Shown here: positions 47,098-55,438 of the stretch, in pieces
Layout: each line of letters starts with the position of its first letter
Position numbering within the stretch: position 1 is the first letter of the stretch
NCBI GenBank assembly: GCA_900541485.1
Contig: UQJW01000003.1
Location: 62,001-126,000 of the forward strand
Reading direction: 5' to 3'
From: an uncultured Dialister sp.
Lineage (GTDB): Bacteria > Bacillota > Negativicutes > Veillonellales > Dialisteraceae
Length of the DNA stretch: 64,000 nt
The notes under the pieces: generated by a model
Told to the model about the DNA's origin: nothing
The model's database searches: none
What the model saw: the letters and a program-made list of their open reading frames with translations, nothing else
Translations under genes and position numbers: made by a program

Positions 47098-47443
47098 AAA
47101 AACTATGAACTCTTTCTTCCTTAGTCGTTTGCTTCCCCCGAACACGGAGGGAAGTGCCGAGCAAAGCGAGGCGATAGGGGCAAGCTTGCGTACACAGGTA
47201 AGAACATTTAATACTTGCACCCTCTGCCCGGATTCTTCACTATGAGTCAATTTCCTTTTGTTCCATTACAGTCATAGCGATTTTTACAACCGTTCAAGAA
47301 TGACAGGCAGGTATTTAATACTGTTCCGTAAGAAACTGTTTTTCCGTTTCTGCTCACCCTTGCCCCTTCTGTCAGCTCCGCTGACACCTTCCCCGACAAG
47401 CGGGGACGGCTTACGGGTTGCATTCTTCCTTTATTTTTCAAAC
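47097..47443 (+). repeat. MITE-like repeat, full-length copy (B2)
   Basis: Second full-length copy, directly joined to B1. The interior with ATTACAGTCATAGCGA and ACAACCGTTCAAGAATGACAGG is nearly identical to copy A2. Ends with CCCCG-ACAAG-CGGGGACGGCTT. Confidence 0.8.
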
Positions 47444-47476
47444 ACGCGGCGAAAGGGGCAAGTTTGCGTATATGGA
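47444..47476 (+). repeat. Fragment of a MITE-like left module (B3)
   Basis: CGCGGCGAAAGGGGCAAG followed by TTTGCGTATATGG repeats the inner end of the left module, so a third copy was joined here and then truncated. Confidence 0.6.
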
Positions 47477-47587
47477 AAAATGACGGTTTACCAAAATAAA
47501 TTTATTTTTTTCTTAAAACCAAGTGAAGAAACGGTGTCTATTTGATATACTTGTAGTAGTATATGGTGCGGTATGAAGGAGGATATA

Positions 47588-48301
47588 ATGACCGTCAGGG
47601 AAATGATGGAAGCATTAGGTCTTGCGGCAGATGAGGAAGCCGCCGGTAAATTGACAGAGTATAATGCCCTGCTGATGGAGATGAATAAGAAGGTCAATCT
47701 CACGGGCATTAAAGATACGGAAGAAAGTCTGGTCAAGAATGTATATGATTCGATGACCGTTTATAATGAAAAATATTTTCCCCGGGACGGACGGATTCTC
47801 GATTTGGGAACCGGCGGCGGTTTTCCCGGTATTCCCCTTGCCGTTTTGCGGCCGGATATGCAGGTGGTACTGATGGATTCCGTTCTAAAAAAGCTGAATT
47901 TTATTGAAAGTGCTGCGGCCAAGCTGGAAATAAAGAACGTGAAAATCATGCATATGCGTGCCGAAGAGGGCGGACGGAGACGGAAAACGAGAGAGTCCTT
48001 TGACGTGGTTACCGCAAGAGCGGTGAAAATGCTCCCTGTCATTGCGGAATGGGCGATGCCTTTTGTGAAGGTCGGAGGCATCTTTGCCGCGATGAAAGGA
48101 CCGGGGGCGGAAGAAGAACTCAAAGACGCGGGAAAAATTTTGCAGGAACTTCAGGGCGAGCTTATCGAAAAAAAGGATTTGGAATTACCGGGAGGAGAAA
48201 AGCGTTCTATTCTCTATTTCCGTAAAACAGGTCCTTGCCCGAAGACATATCCGCGGAAAGTGGGCATTGCGGAAAAGAAACCGGTTATAGGAACGGTATA
48301 A
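47588..48301 (+). CDS. rsmG: 16S rRNA (guanine-527-N7)-methyltransferase RsmG
   Basis: 237 residues. The start at 47588 follows AAGGAGG. SAM-binding motif ILDLGTGGGFPGIPLAVLRP and VTARAVKMLPVIAEWAMPFVK are characteristic. Methylates G527 of 16S rRNA. The C-terminus has the usual PRKVGIAEKKP ending. Its normal partner mnmG lies 800 bases upstream, separated by the repeat block. Confidence 0.95.
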   Translation: MTVREMMEALGLAADEEAAGKLTEYNALLMEMNKKVNLTGIKDTEESLVKNVYDSMTVYNEKYFPRDGRILDLGTGGGFPGIPLAVLRPDMQVVLMDSVLKKLNFIESAAAKLEIKNVKIMHMRAEEGGRRRKTRESFDVVTARAVKMLPVIAEWAMPFVKVGGIFAAMKGPGAEEELKDAGKILQELQGELIEKKDLELPGGEKRSILYFRKTGPCPKTYPRKVGIAEKKPVIGTV

Positions 48302-48308
48302 CAGAAAG

Positions 48309-48335
48309 CGGGCTGTCTTTATGACGGTCCGTTTT
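48309..48335 (+). terminator. Probable weak terminator after rsmG
   Basis: CGGGCTGTC / GACGGTCCG stem with two wobble pairs, then TTTT. Confidence 0.45.
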
Positions 48336-48406
48336 GTCGTGAAAAGAGAAATAAGGCAGTCGTTATTTCAGCGGCGGCAGGAGAAATTTATATAAGAGAG
48401 GCATGT

Positions 48407-49555
48407 ATGAAACTCTATCAGGCGGCAAATCCCGAAATGGCAGTGCGCCATATTTTACAGGCAGCCATGGAAGAAAAGGCAAGTGATGTCCACATCAGTC
48501 CGGAAGAAGACGGGGCCTATGTCCGTTTCCGCAAAGACGGCAAACTTTCCATGTTCGGGAAATGGCCTTTGTCAATGGCACAGGGGTTTTCGGTGCGGAT
48601 GAAAGTGCTGGGCGGTATGAATGTGGGGGAAACAAGACTTCCCCAAGACGGAAGTTTTTCCGAAACAGCCGGGGGTGTCACTTGGGATTTCCGCATTTCC
48701 GTCATGCCCACCATTAAGGGAGAAACGATTGTTATCCGTATTTTATCGGGGGCGGTTGATTTTATTGAAAAGAATCATTTGGGAATGACGGAATTCCAAA
48801 GACAGGTGTTTGAAAAAAGATTGTTACGGAAAAGCGGCCTTGTTTTGACTACGGGACCTACGGGAAGCGGAAAGACATCGACCCTTTATGCGGCACTCAA
48901 GCTGGTGCTGGCACCTGAAATTTCCGCGATTTCCATTGAAGACCCTGTGGAGTACCGCATTCACGGCATGACACAGGTGCAGGTGAATGAAAAGGCGGGA
49001 TTTACTTTCGCTAAAGGATTGAAAGCGCTTGTCAGGCAGGATCCCGATGTGGTGATGATTGGGGAAATACGGGACAGGGAAACGGCGGAAATAGCAGTCC
49101 ACGCGGCACTGACAGGTCATCTTGTGCTGTCGTCGCTCCATACAAATGATGCGGTGTCCGCCGCAGCACGGCTTACGGATATGGGCATACCTCCGTATCT
49201 TCTTGCCGCTTCGCTTTCGCTTGTGATTTCCCAACGGCTTGCGGTAAAACTGGAAGATGAGGGAAAAGAGGAATTTACTATCGGCACGGAAGATATACGC
49301 CGTGATTTTCTTCCGCCTGCATTTTTAGGGAAAAAAGGATATAAAGGAAATGAAAAAGGGCGGACCGGTATTTTTGAAATGCTGGAAATCGGAAAAGACG
49401 AGCGGAAAGCACTTCATGAAAAAGCGGGAAGCGCCCGTCTTTCGGAACTGATGAAACAACAAGGTCAGAAAACAATTGGAGAAATAGCGGAGGAACGTAT
49501 GGAAGAAGGAATAATTTCACCCGGAGAGGCGGCGATTCTTTATGAAATCCGGTGA
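48407..49555 (+). CDS. Short GspE/PilB-type secretion or pilus assembly ATPase
   Basis: 382 residues against about 550 in full PilB. The N-terminal N1 domain is absent; residues 5-110 are the N2 PAS-like domain (ASDVHISPEEDGAYVRFRKDG), followed by the motor: Walker A TGPTGSGKTSTLYAAL, Asp box SIEDPVEY, Walker B DPDVVMIGEIRDRETAEIAV and His box GHLVLSSLHTNDA. The tetra-cysteine zinc site of the family is missing, and the protein contains no cysteine at all. It powers pilus or pseudopilus assembly. First gene of a three-gene cluster. Confidence 0.85.
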   Translation: MKLYQAANPEMAVRHILQAAMEEKASDVHISPEEDGAYVRFRKDGKLSMFGKWPLSMAQGFSVRMKVLGGMNVGETRLPQDGSFSETAGGVTWDFRISVMPTIKGETIVIRILSGAVDFIEKNHLGMTEFQRQVFEKRLLRKSGLVLTTGPTGSGKTSTLYAALKLVLAPEISAISIEDPVEYRIHGMTQVQVNEKAGFTFAKGLKALVRQDPDVVMIGEIRDRETAEIAVHAALTGHLVLSSLHTNDAVSAAARLTDMGIPPYLLAASLSLVISQRLAVKLEDEGKEEFTIGTEDIRRDFLPPAFLGKKGYKGNEKGRTGIFEMLEIGKDERKALHEKAGSARLSELMKQQGQKTIGEIAEERMEEGIISPGEAAILYEIR

Positions 49556-49562
49556 GGAGCAT

Positions 49563-50564
49563 ATGAATACTTTAAAGAAAATACTGGACAGATTTCCGGA
49601 AGCAACGGATATCCATTTCACAGAAGACGGAACGGTCATGGTTCGTGCGGGCGGAGCACTCGTCACGGCAGAAAATACGGATGCGGCCCTTCTGGAAAAA
49701 GAAATATGGGACAGCCTGAGTGCGGAAAAAAGGAGTGTCTGCACGAAAGAAAAAGTTTGCGATGCCTCTCTTGAGGAAAGCGGAGTCCGTATCCGTGTAC
49801 ATCTCTACCGGGCAGGCGGTCTTTTTTGCGGGGCGCTCCGGATTCTTCCCTCGCTTGACCGTGTGGAAAAGGATCCCGATGAAGACTGGATAGAAGAAGT
49901 GGCGGACCTTGAAACGGGACTTGTCATCATTTCAGGACCGTCAGGGAGCGGGAAAAGTACGACTCTGGCGAGAATATTAACCCAAATAGGAGAAAAAAGA
50001 GCCTGTCATATCGTGACACTTGAAGATCCGGCGGAGTATCTGATTTCTTCGTCCCGTGCGCTCGTTCACCAGCGTGAGGTGGGAGAAGACGTAAAAGATT
50101 TTGCCGAAGGAATCAGGGAGTCGCTGAGAGAAGATCCCGACGTGATTGCCATCGGGGAAATGCGGGATAAAGAGACCGTGCAGGTCGCACTTATGGCGGC
50201 AGAAACGGGGCATCTCGTGATTGCCACACTTCATAACGGAAACGCCAGGGAAGCATTGGGACGGATGATACACACGTTCCCGGGAGAAGAGCAGAAAGAA
50301 ATCAGGGGAATTCTTGCCGGTGTACTTCGCTCCGTTTCGGCCCAAAGACTTTGGCAGGGCAAAGAAAAAACGGTCCTTCTCCGTGAAATTCTCTGGAACA
50401 CGCCTGCTGTTTCGAATCTGATACGACAGGGACGGGAAGAACAAATCGCCTCTTATATGGAAACGGGAACGAAACAGATGCACACGTTAAAACAGGCGGC
50501 GTACCGTTTGAAAAAAGTGACGGCAGAAGAAAGAAAAGAAATTCTTGCGTACATAGAAAAATAA
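49563..50564 (+). CDS. PilT-like ATPase
   Basis: 333 residues from the ATG at 49563, which has GTGAGGAG six bases before it. N-terminal PAS-like domain (DIHFTEDGTVMVRAGG), then Walker A GPSGSGKSTTLARIL, the PilT-type Walker B DVIAIGEMRDKETVQVAL, and HLVIATLHNGNA. GEMRD rather than GEIRD and the ending resembling AIRSLV-type helices favour a retraction ATPase. The gene starts seven bases after the previous stop. Confidence 0.8.
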   Translation: MNTLKKILDRFPEATDIHFTEDGTVMVRAGGALVTAENTDAALLEKEIWDSLSAEKRSVCTKEKVCDASLEESGVRIRVHLYRAGGLFCGALRILPSLDRVEKDPDEDWIEEVADLETGLVIISGPSGSGKSTTLARILTQIGEKRACHIVTLEDPAEYLISSSRALVHQREVGEDVKDFAEGIRESLREDPDVIAIGEMRDKETVQVALMAAETGHLVIATLHNGNAREALGRMIHTFPGEEQKEIRGILAGVLRSVSAQRLWQGKEKTVLLREILWNTPAVSNLIRQGREEQIASYMETGTKQMHTLKQAAYRLKKVTAEERKEILAYIEK

Positions 50565-50575
50565 GGACAGGGAAT

Positions 50576-51751
50576 ATGTATTTCAGGTACAAAGCCTATG
50601 AAGAGGGCGGCGCGGTCCGTGAAGGAATCATAGAGGGCACGGCGGCAGAAGATGTACGGGCGGAAATCAGAAACGGCGGACTTCATCTGGTTTCCCTTTC
50701 GGAAATAAAAAAAGCGGGAAAGACATCGTTTTTATCTCCTGCACCGTTGGCTCTTTTTGCCGGCGAATGGTCGGCTCTTATTTCCGCAGGCATTCCCGTG
50801 ACGGAGGCACTTTCCGTTTTGCGGGACGGACAGGGGAAAAAAGAAAAGCAGGTACTTTTGGAACTGCAGTCCACCATAGAAGCGGGACACGGAATCAGTG
50901 AGTCCTTCAGAAAATCAGGGGCATTTCCCCCTTTTTTCTGTGCCCTTCTGCAAGTCGGGGAGCTGTCGGGAACCTTGCCCGACCAACTTTCTCTGGCGGC
51001 CGCCTGCTACAAAAAAGAAGCGGCGCTTATGCAAAATCTCAGACTGGCTCTCTTATATCCCTTGACAGTTCTTCTTTTTGCCGTTTTGGTATCCGTTCTG
51101 GTACTGGCCTTTCTTTTACCGTCTTTTGCCCTTTTATTCGATGCGCTTGCCGTTCCTCTTCCGGGGGTGACACGGGCGGCTTTAGCGGCCGGTTTATTTT
51201 TGCAAAAGCATGGAATCATCGTATTGGTTGTCATACTGTCTTTCCTGTGGGGGCTGTTCCGTTGGACACGGACGGAAAAAGGAAAAGAAAAAACGGATGC
51301 CCTGCTTTTTCGTTCCGCCTTTGTGCGGAAAACGATTCTGGTCCGCTTCACAAGGGCGCTGTCGGCACTGCTGAAAAGCGGTGTGACCTTATCGGAAGCG
51401 CTGAAACAAACGGCACTCATGGAAAATAATCTGACCGCCTCAAGGGAAATATTCAAATGGGCGGCGGCTGTCGAAAAAGGCGGCGATTTTCCGAAACTTG
51501 TCACGGAGTCGGGATGGACGGGAAACGCTTTTCCCCGTATGCTCCGGGCCGGTATGGAAAGCGGACAACTGCCGCTTTTTTTGAAACATGCCGCAGAATG
51601 GATATCCGGAGATGTGGACATGAAATTGCGGCGCTTCCGGAAAATGGCGGAGCCTGTACTTCTCCTCGTGGTAGGTGCTATAGTCGCTGCGCTGGTATTT
51701 TCCGTTATCATTCCTGTTTTTCAGGCGGCAGGAGCGGTACAAGGCCTCTGA
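50576..51751 (+). CDS. GspF/PilC-family inner-membrane platform protein
   Basis: 391 residues in two homologous halves, each a cytosolic helical bundle ending in membrane helices (LRLALLYPLTVLLFAVLVSVLVLAFLL-like around residue 165 and the final VLLLVVGAIVAALVFSVIIPVF). Family motifs LISAGIPVTEAL, LLQVGELSGTLPDQL and MLRAGMESGQLPLFL are present. It is the membrane platform for pilus fibre assembly. No pilin, prepilin peptidase or secretin gene follows in the window. Confidence 0.85.
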   Translation: MYFRYKAYEEGGAVREGIIEGTAAEDVRAEIRNGGLHLVSLSEIKKAGKTSFLSPAPLALFAGEWSALISAGIPVTEALSVLRDGQGKKEKQVLLELQSTIEAGHGISESFRKSGAFPPFFCALLQVGELSGTLPDQLSLAAACYKKEAALMQNLRLALLYPLTVLLFAVLVSVLVLAFLLPSFALLFDALAVPLPGVTRAALAAGLFLQKHGIIVLVVILSFLWGLFRWTRTEKGKEKTDALLFRSAFVRKTILVRFTRALSALLKSGVTLSEALKQTALMENNLTASREIFKWAAAVEKGGDFPKLVTESGWTGNAFPRMLRAGMESGQLPLFLKHAAEWISGDVDMKLRRFRKMAEPVLLLVVGAIVAALVFSVIIPVFQAAGAVQGL

Positions 51752-51807
51752 TTTCCCGGAAGTTTTTTATAAGCCGGTGATACTCAACTCACAGAAAGGA
51801 GCCGCTT

Positions 51808-52452
51808 ATGATACAAGGCTGTATTTTTGATATGGACGGTCTGCTTTTTGATACGGAGCGGATTTTCCAGGAAAACTGGGAGAAAATAGCCGCTGATCGG
51901 GGAATTGTTCTTCCTGCCTCTTTTGCGGGGGACATCATGGGAACGAGCGGAGAAAAAATGAACCGCATTCTTGAAACATATTACCGTCCCTATAAAGGAG
52001 AAGAAATACAGAGAGAATGCAAAAAACGGGTGGAAGCCGTACTCAAAAATCACGTGCCCCTGATGCCCGGCGTCGTAGAAATTCTCGAAACCTGCAAAGC
52101 ATTGCAGATAAAAACCGCCGTCGCAAGCAGCAGCCCGATGGAACAAATCAAAGCCAACCTTTCCCGCACGGGGACAGACGTCTTTTTCGATGCACTTGTG
52201 AGCGGTGAAGAAGTGAAAAAAGGAAAACCTGCGCCGGATATATTTCTTCTGGCGGCAGAAAGAATTCATGTTCCGCCTGCCTGCTGTCTTGTTTTTGAGG
52301 ACAGTCCCCACGGGATTGCCGGAGCCGCTGCCGGCGGATTTATCCCTGTTATGATTCCCTGTCTTCTCCCGCCTACAGAGGAAAATAAAAAAGTCGCACA
52401 TATTTACAAAAATCTCCGGGAAGCGGGACATGCCCTTTTAAAGAAGAAATAA
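51808..52452 (+). CDS. HAD-superfamily hydrolase, beta-phosphoglucomutase-like
   Basis: 214 residues. Motif I FDMDGLLFDTE, motif II in AVASSS, motif III Lys in KKGKPAPDIFL, and motif IV FEDSPHGIAGA. The cap domain is helical, as in phosphoglucomutase/phosphatase members. The substrate is not readable. The start follows AAAGGAG; genes around it are unrelated. Confidence 0.85.
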   Translation: MIQGCIFDMDGLLFDTERIFQENWEKIAADRGIVLPASFAGDIMGTSGEKMNRILETYYRPYKGEEIQRECKKRVEAVLKNHVPLMPGVVEILETCKALQIKTAVASSSPMEQIKANLSRTGTDVFFDALVSGEEVKKGKPAPDIFLLAAERIHVPPACCLVFEDSPHGIAGAAAGGFIPVMIPCLLPPTEENKKVAHIYKNLREAGHALLKKK

Positions 52453-52499
52453 ATTTGTTATACTGAAAAATGGAAAATTATGCAAAGGAGGCGGCAACT

Positions 52500-53660
52500 A
52501 TGGCACTGCCTATCAAGGACATACTTCTGCTTGACTATTTTGACGGCAAACCGCTGCATACACAGATGCCGTCTTATTTGCAATCCACTTACGGAAAAGA
52601 TGCACAGGTGCGGATAGACCGCCTCTATGCGGACGGGTGGATCAGGGAAAGTAAACCTCAGGAAACATTGAATATGCTTCCCGACAAAGCACTTTCCGAT
52701 TTTTTAAAAAAGCACGGTCTTTCGGGAGAAGGCTCGCACACCGAGCTTGTCCGCCGTATTATCACCGATATTGCGGAAAAAGAATATGCCCACGGCGTAC
52801 CCAAAATTTATGTGGTGGAGCAAAAAGGAAAAGCGGAAATCGGCCACCATATGGCTTATATACTGAATGTTCGTGAAAAATACGGGCTGACGGAAGGAGA
52901 AATCGGCGAATCCAAGGCGGCACTGGCATTGAAAGGAAATCCTTACACCGCCAGAGATATTCTCGCCCGGGCCTTTCACCAAAAGATTTCCATTTATACC
53001 ATGGCAGGCGAATGGTCGAAATTGCGGAACTTGTACTACATCATTGCCAATTTCCATCTCCGCGGCGGCGAACAGGATAAAACACTTTCCTACCTCTTCC
53101 TTGTTTTCTTTCTCGATATGTCGGGCATGGGAAATAAAAATACGGTCACACCCTATGAAAATCTCTTTCCCACGCAGAAAGGCATGATTCTTCTGATGGA
53201 CGAGATACGGCACAAAGAAAAAATGACCGTCGAAAGTGTGAGGAGTTTCTTCCTTTCCTCTATCGCCAGAATGGCACCGCGTCTTCCTTTTTCCTACTTC
53301 TCGCCCCAAATTATGGCGGACCAGTTGCTGGAAAGACTCCGCGGCGTTCCTTTCAACGGAGCGAAATACATTGCCGATAAAAATGTACCCGATGCTTCTT
53401 CCAAAGCCTACCACTATGTACCGTGGGGAAGAAACGAAGCAAAAAAAGAACAAGAGCCGCCGAAATTTTCACGGCCGAAAATTATGGCACCGCCCGTGCT
53501 GAGAATGCCCGCCTTCACCGCACCGGCTCCCTTTGAATCCACAGAGGACAGAAAAAGAAGAGAAGAACGGATGAAACGGGCAGCGGTGACAAGAAAAAGA
53601 CCGGTTATTGAAAAAGAAGAGAAAAAAGGAATCTGGGAACAATTCAAAAAATGGCTCTGA
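52500..53660 (+). CDS. Uncharacterised SAP-domain protein
   Basis: 386 residues. The start at 52500 follows AAAGGAGG. A SAP-type DNA/RNA-binding helix pair lies at about residues 60-95 (ALSDFLKKHGLSGEGSHTELVRRI). The middle (100-290) is helical and of unknown fold; the C-terminal 100 residues are Pro/Arg/Lys-rich and probably unstructured. Similar SAP proteins of unknown role occur in Firmicute genomes and prophages. There is no phage gene nearby. Confidence 0.6.
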   Translation: MALPIKDILLLDYFDGKPLHTQMPSYLQSTYGKDAQVRIDRLYADGWIRESKPQETLNMLPDKALSDFLKKHGLSGEGSHTELVRRIITDIAEKEYAHGVPKIYVVEQKGKAEIGHHMAYILNVREKYGLTEGEIGESKAALALKGNPYTARDILARAFHQKISIYTMAGEWSKLRNLYYIIANFHLRGGEQDKTLSYLFLVFFLDMSGMGNKNTVTPYENLFPTQKGMILLMDEIRHKEKMTVESVRSFFLSSIARMAPRLPFSYFSPQIMADQLLERLRGVPFNGAKYIADKNVPDASSKAYHYVPWGRNEAKKEQEPPKFSRPKIMAPPVLRMPAFTAPAPFESTEDRKRREERMKRAAVTRKRPVIEKEEKKGIWEQFKKWL

Positions 53661-53705
53661 AAGAGTGAAAAAACAGAGCGAAGTATGCTACAATAAATTT
53701 CGCAG

Positions 53706-53782
53706 GCGTCTATAGCTCAGCTGGATAGAGCAACGGTTTCCTAAACCGTGTGTCGGCAGTTCGAATCTGCCTAGGCGCACCA
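53706..53782 (+). tRNA. tRNA-Arg (anticodon CCU)
   Basis: 77 bases including an encoded CCA. Acceptor stem GCGTCTA / TAGGCGC, D-stem GCTC / GAGC, anticodon stem ACGGT / ACCGT with loop TTCCTAA (anticodon CCT at 53740-53742), T-stem GGCAG / CTGCC with loop TTCGAAT. It reads AGG codons. An extended -10 (TGCTACAAT, 53689-53694) lies just upstream. Confidence 0.95.
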
Positions 53783-53790
53783 GAATACAC

Positions 53791-53822
53791 AGACTTTTCT
53801 GTCAAAGGAAAAGTCTTTTTTG
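53791..53822 (+). terminator. Terminator after tRNA-Arg
   Basis: Perfect 9-bp stem AGACTTTTC / GAAAAGTCT followed by TTTTTG. Confidence 0.9.
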
Positions 53823-54174
53823 TTTTTAACTCTCCCTTTTCATGAGTTAAACTCTTTCTAAATACAGATAAAAAGCAGGTATGAAAAATAAGTGAAAGTT
53901 GTCCGAAGATATCGTAACAGGAGATACGGAAGAGTATGTTTCTATGTGCTTGAAAAAATTCAAAAAAATATGGTCCGGACAGTTCACACAAAAGCAATAA
54001 AGCGGTATATTTATAGTAGTGGTATTTCTTTTTTTAGCCTGTATCCGGAGATAAAACTTCATGCAGGATTAAAAGAAAAACACAGAAAAAAGCTTGATTT
54101 TTTATTTTTTCTTAATTAAAATTAATTTGTAGTTAATGTTTAGAAAGGTACGTATTTCAGAAAGAAGGTGCCAA
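53823..54174. other. AT-rich intergenic region, 352 bases
   Basis: Contains scattered AT-rich promoter-like sequence (TTGATT near 54092 and TTAAAAT-like boxes near 54120) ahead of the amidohydrolase. A 75-codon frame at 53892 starts with GTG, lacks a ribosome site and is not credible. I see no RNA gene or repeat. Confidence 0.5.
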
Positions 54175-55425
54175 ATGAAATTGGTAGAACAAGCCGGTGA
54201 TTCGATTACGAAAGTATTGCCGGAAGTGAAAGAGATGTATGTACATCTCCATGAAAATCCTGAATTATCCATGCAGGAAAAGGAAACATGTACTTTTATT
54301 GCAGGGAAACTGAAAGAACTGGGTATTGAAGTTCTTGCAGGTGTCGGCGGCACAGGTGTTGTCGGAATCATCCGCAACGGTGACGGTGCGACGGTCATGC
54401 TTCGTGCCGATATGGATGCACTGCCCATGAAAGAAGCGACAGGCGTTCCTTATGCAAGCACAAAAACGACGGTAAACCGCAAGGGAGAAGAAACTCCCGT
54501 TGCCCATATGTGCGGTCATGATATGCATTCCAGCTGGCTTTTCGGTACACTGAAAGTATTACTGGAACAGAAAGAACACTGGAAAGGCACGGTTATTGCT
54601 ATATTCCAACCGGGAGAAGAAACGGCGGAAGGTTCGCAGGCTATGCTTGATGACGACCTGATGAATAAAGTTCCGAAACCTGATGTGGTTCTCGGACAGC
54701 ATATGATGTCTTATAAAGCAGGAACGGTAGGCTACAGAGCAGGGCAAATTCTGACAGCCGGCGACAGCCTGAAAGTGACATTCTTCGGTGCCGGCGGTCA
54801 CGGCGGAATGCCGCAGAATGCGATCGACCCCGTTGTTATGGCATCCGCAGCCGTTATGAGACTGCAGACCATCGTTTCCAGAGAAGTATCTCCTCAGGGA
54901 CAGGCCGTTGTCACTATCGGAGAATTCCATGCCGGGAAAGCGGAAAATATTATTCCCGACGAAGCGTATATCAAACTGAATGTAAGAACGACCGATGAAG
55001 ATGTCAGACTTCATGTCCTTGATGCCATTAAACGCATTTGCAAGGCGGAAGCGGAAGCATCCCGTGCTCCGAAAGCACCGGAATTTGAGGAAATCAATAA
55101 CTATCCGCTGACATTGAATGATAAAGAAGCTACAGAAAAAATTGCAGAAGCATTCCACGCCCAATTCGGCGACCTTGCTTTTGAAACTCCGCCGGCCGGA
55201 GCCAGTGAAGACTTCAGCCGTTTCGGCAGAGCATGGAAAGTACCGTATGTATACTGGTTTGTCGGCGGTACGGATATAAAGAAATATGAAAAAGCGGTAG
55301 CAGACGGAACGACAGACAGTCTGCCCGGACCGCATTCCCCGTTCTGGGCACCTGCACTGGAACCGACCATGAGAACCGGTATTGAAACGATGTTGACCGC
55401 CGCAGGCTTGTGGCTGGGAAAATAA
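54175..55425 (+). CDS. M20-family amidohydrolase (hippurate hydrolase-like)
   Basis: 416 residues. Metal-binding motifs HMCGHDMHSSWLFG, the Glu pair in PGEETAEGSQ, the dimer/lid His in FGAGGHGGMPQNAIDPV, and the final PLPGPHSPFWAP-type His (LPGPHSPFWAP). Family members cleave N-acyl amino acids, hippurate or peptide-like amides with two zinc or manganese ions. The start at 54175 follows GAAGGTG; an upstream ATG in frame lacks a site. It is 13 bases upstream of an MFS gene, so the exporter may move its product or substrate. Confidence 0.87.
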   Translation: MKLVEQAGDSITKVLPEVKEMYVHLHENPELSMQEKETCTFIAGKLKELGIEVLAGVGGTGVVGIIRNGDGATVMLRADMDALPMKEATGVPYASTKTTVNRKGEETPVAHMCGHDMHSSWLFGTLKVLLEQKEHWKGTVIAIFQPGEETAEGSQAMLDDDLMNKVPKPDVVLGQHMMSYKAGTVGYRAGQILTAGDSLKVTFFGAGGHGGMPQNAIDPVVMASAAVMRLQTIVSREVSPQGQAVVTIGEFHAGKAENIIPDEAYIKLNVRTTDEDVRLHVLDAIKRICKAEAEASRAPKAPEFEEINNYPLTLNDKEATEKIAEAFHAQFGDLAFETPPAGASEDFSRFGRAWKVPYVYWFVGGTDIKKYEKAVADGTTDSLPGPHSPFWAPALEPTMRTGIETMLTAAGLWLGK

Positions 55426-55438
55426 AGGGAGGGACGAT

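Noticed and set aside
53892-54119. A 75-codon frame after the tRNA terminator
   Set aside because: GTG start without ribosome site, AT-rich, no recognisable motif.
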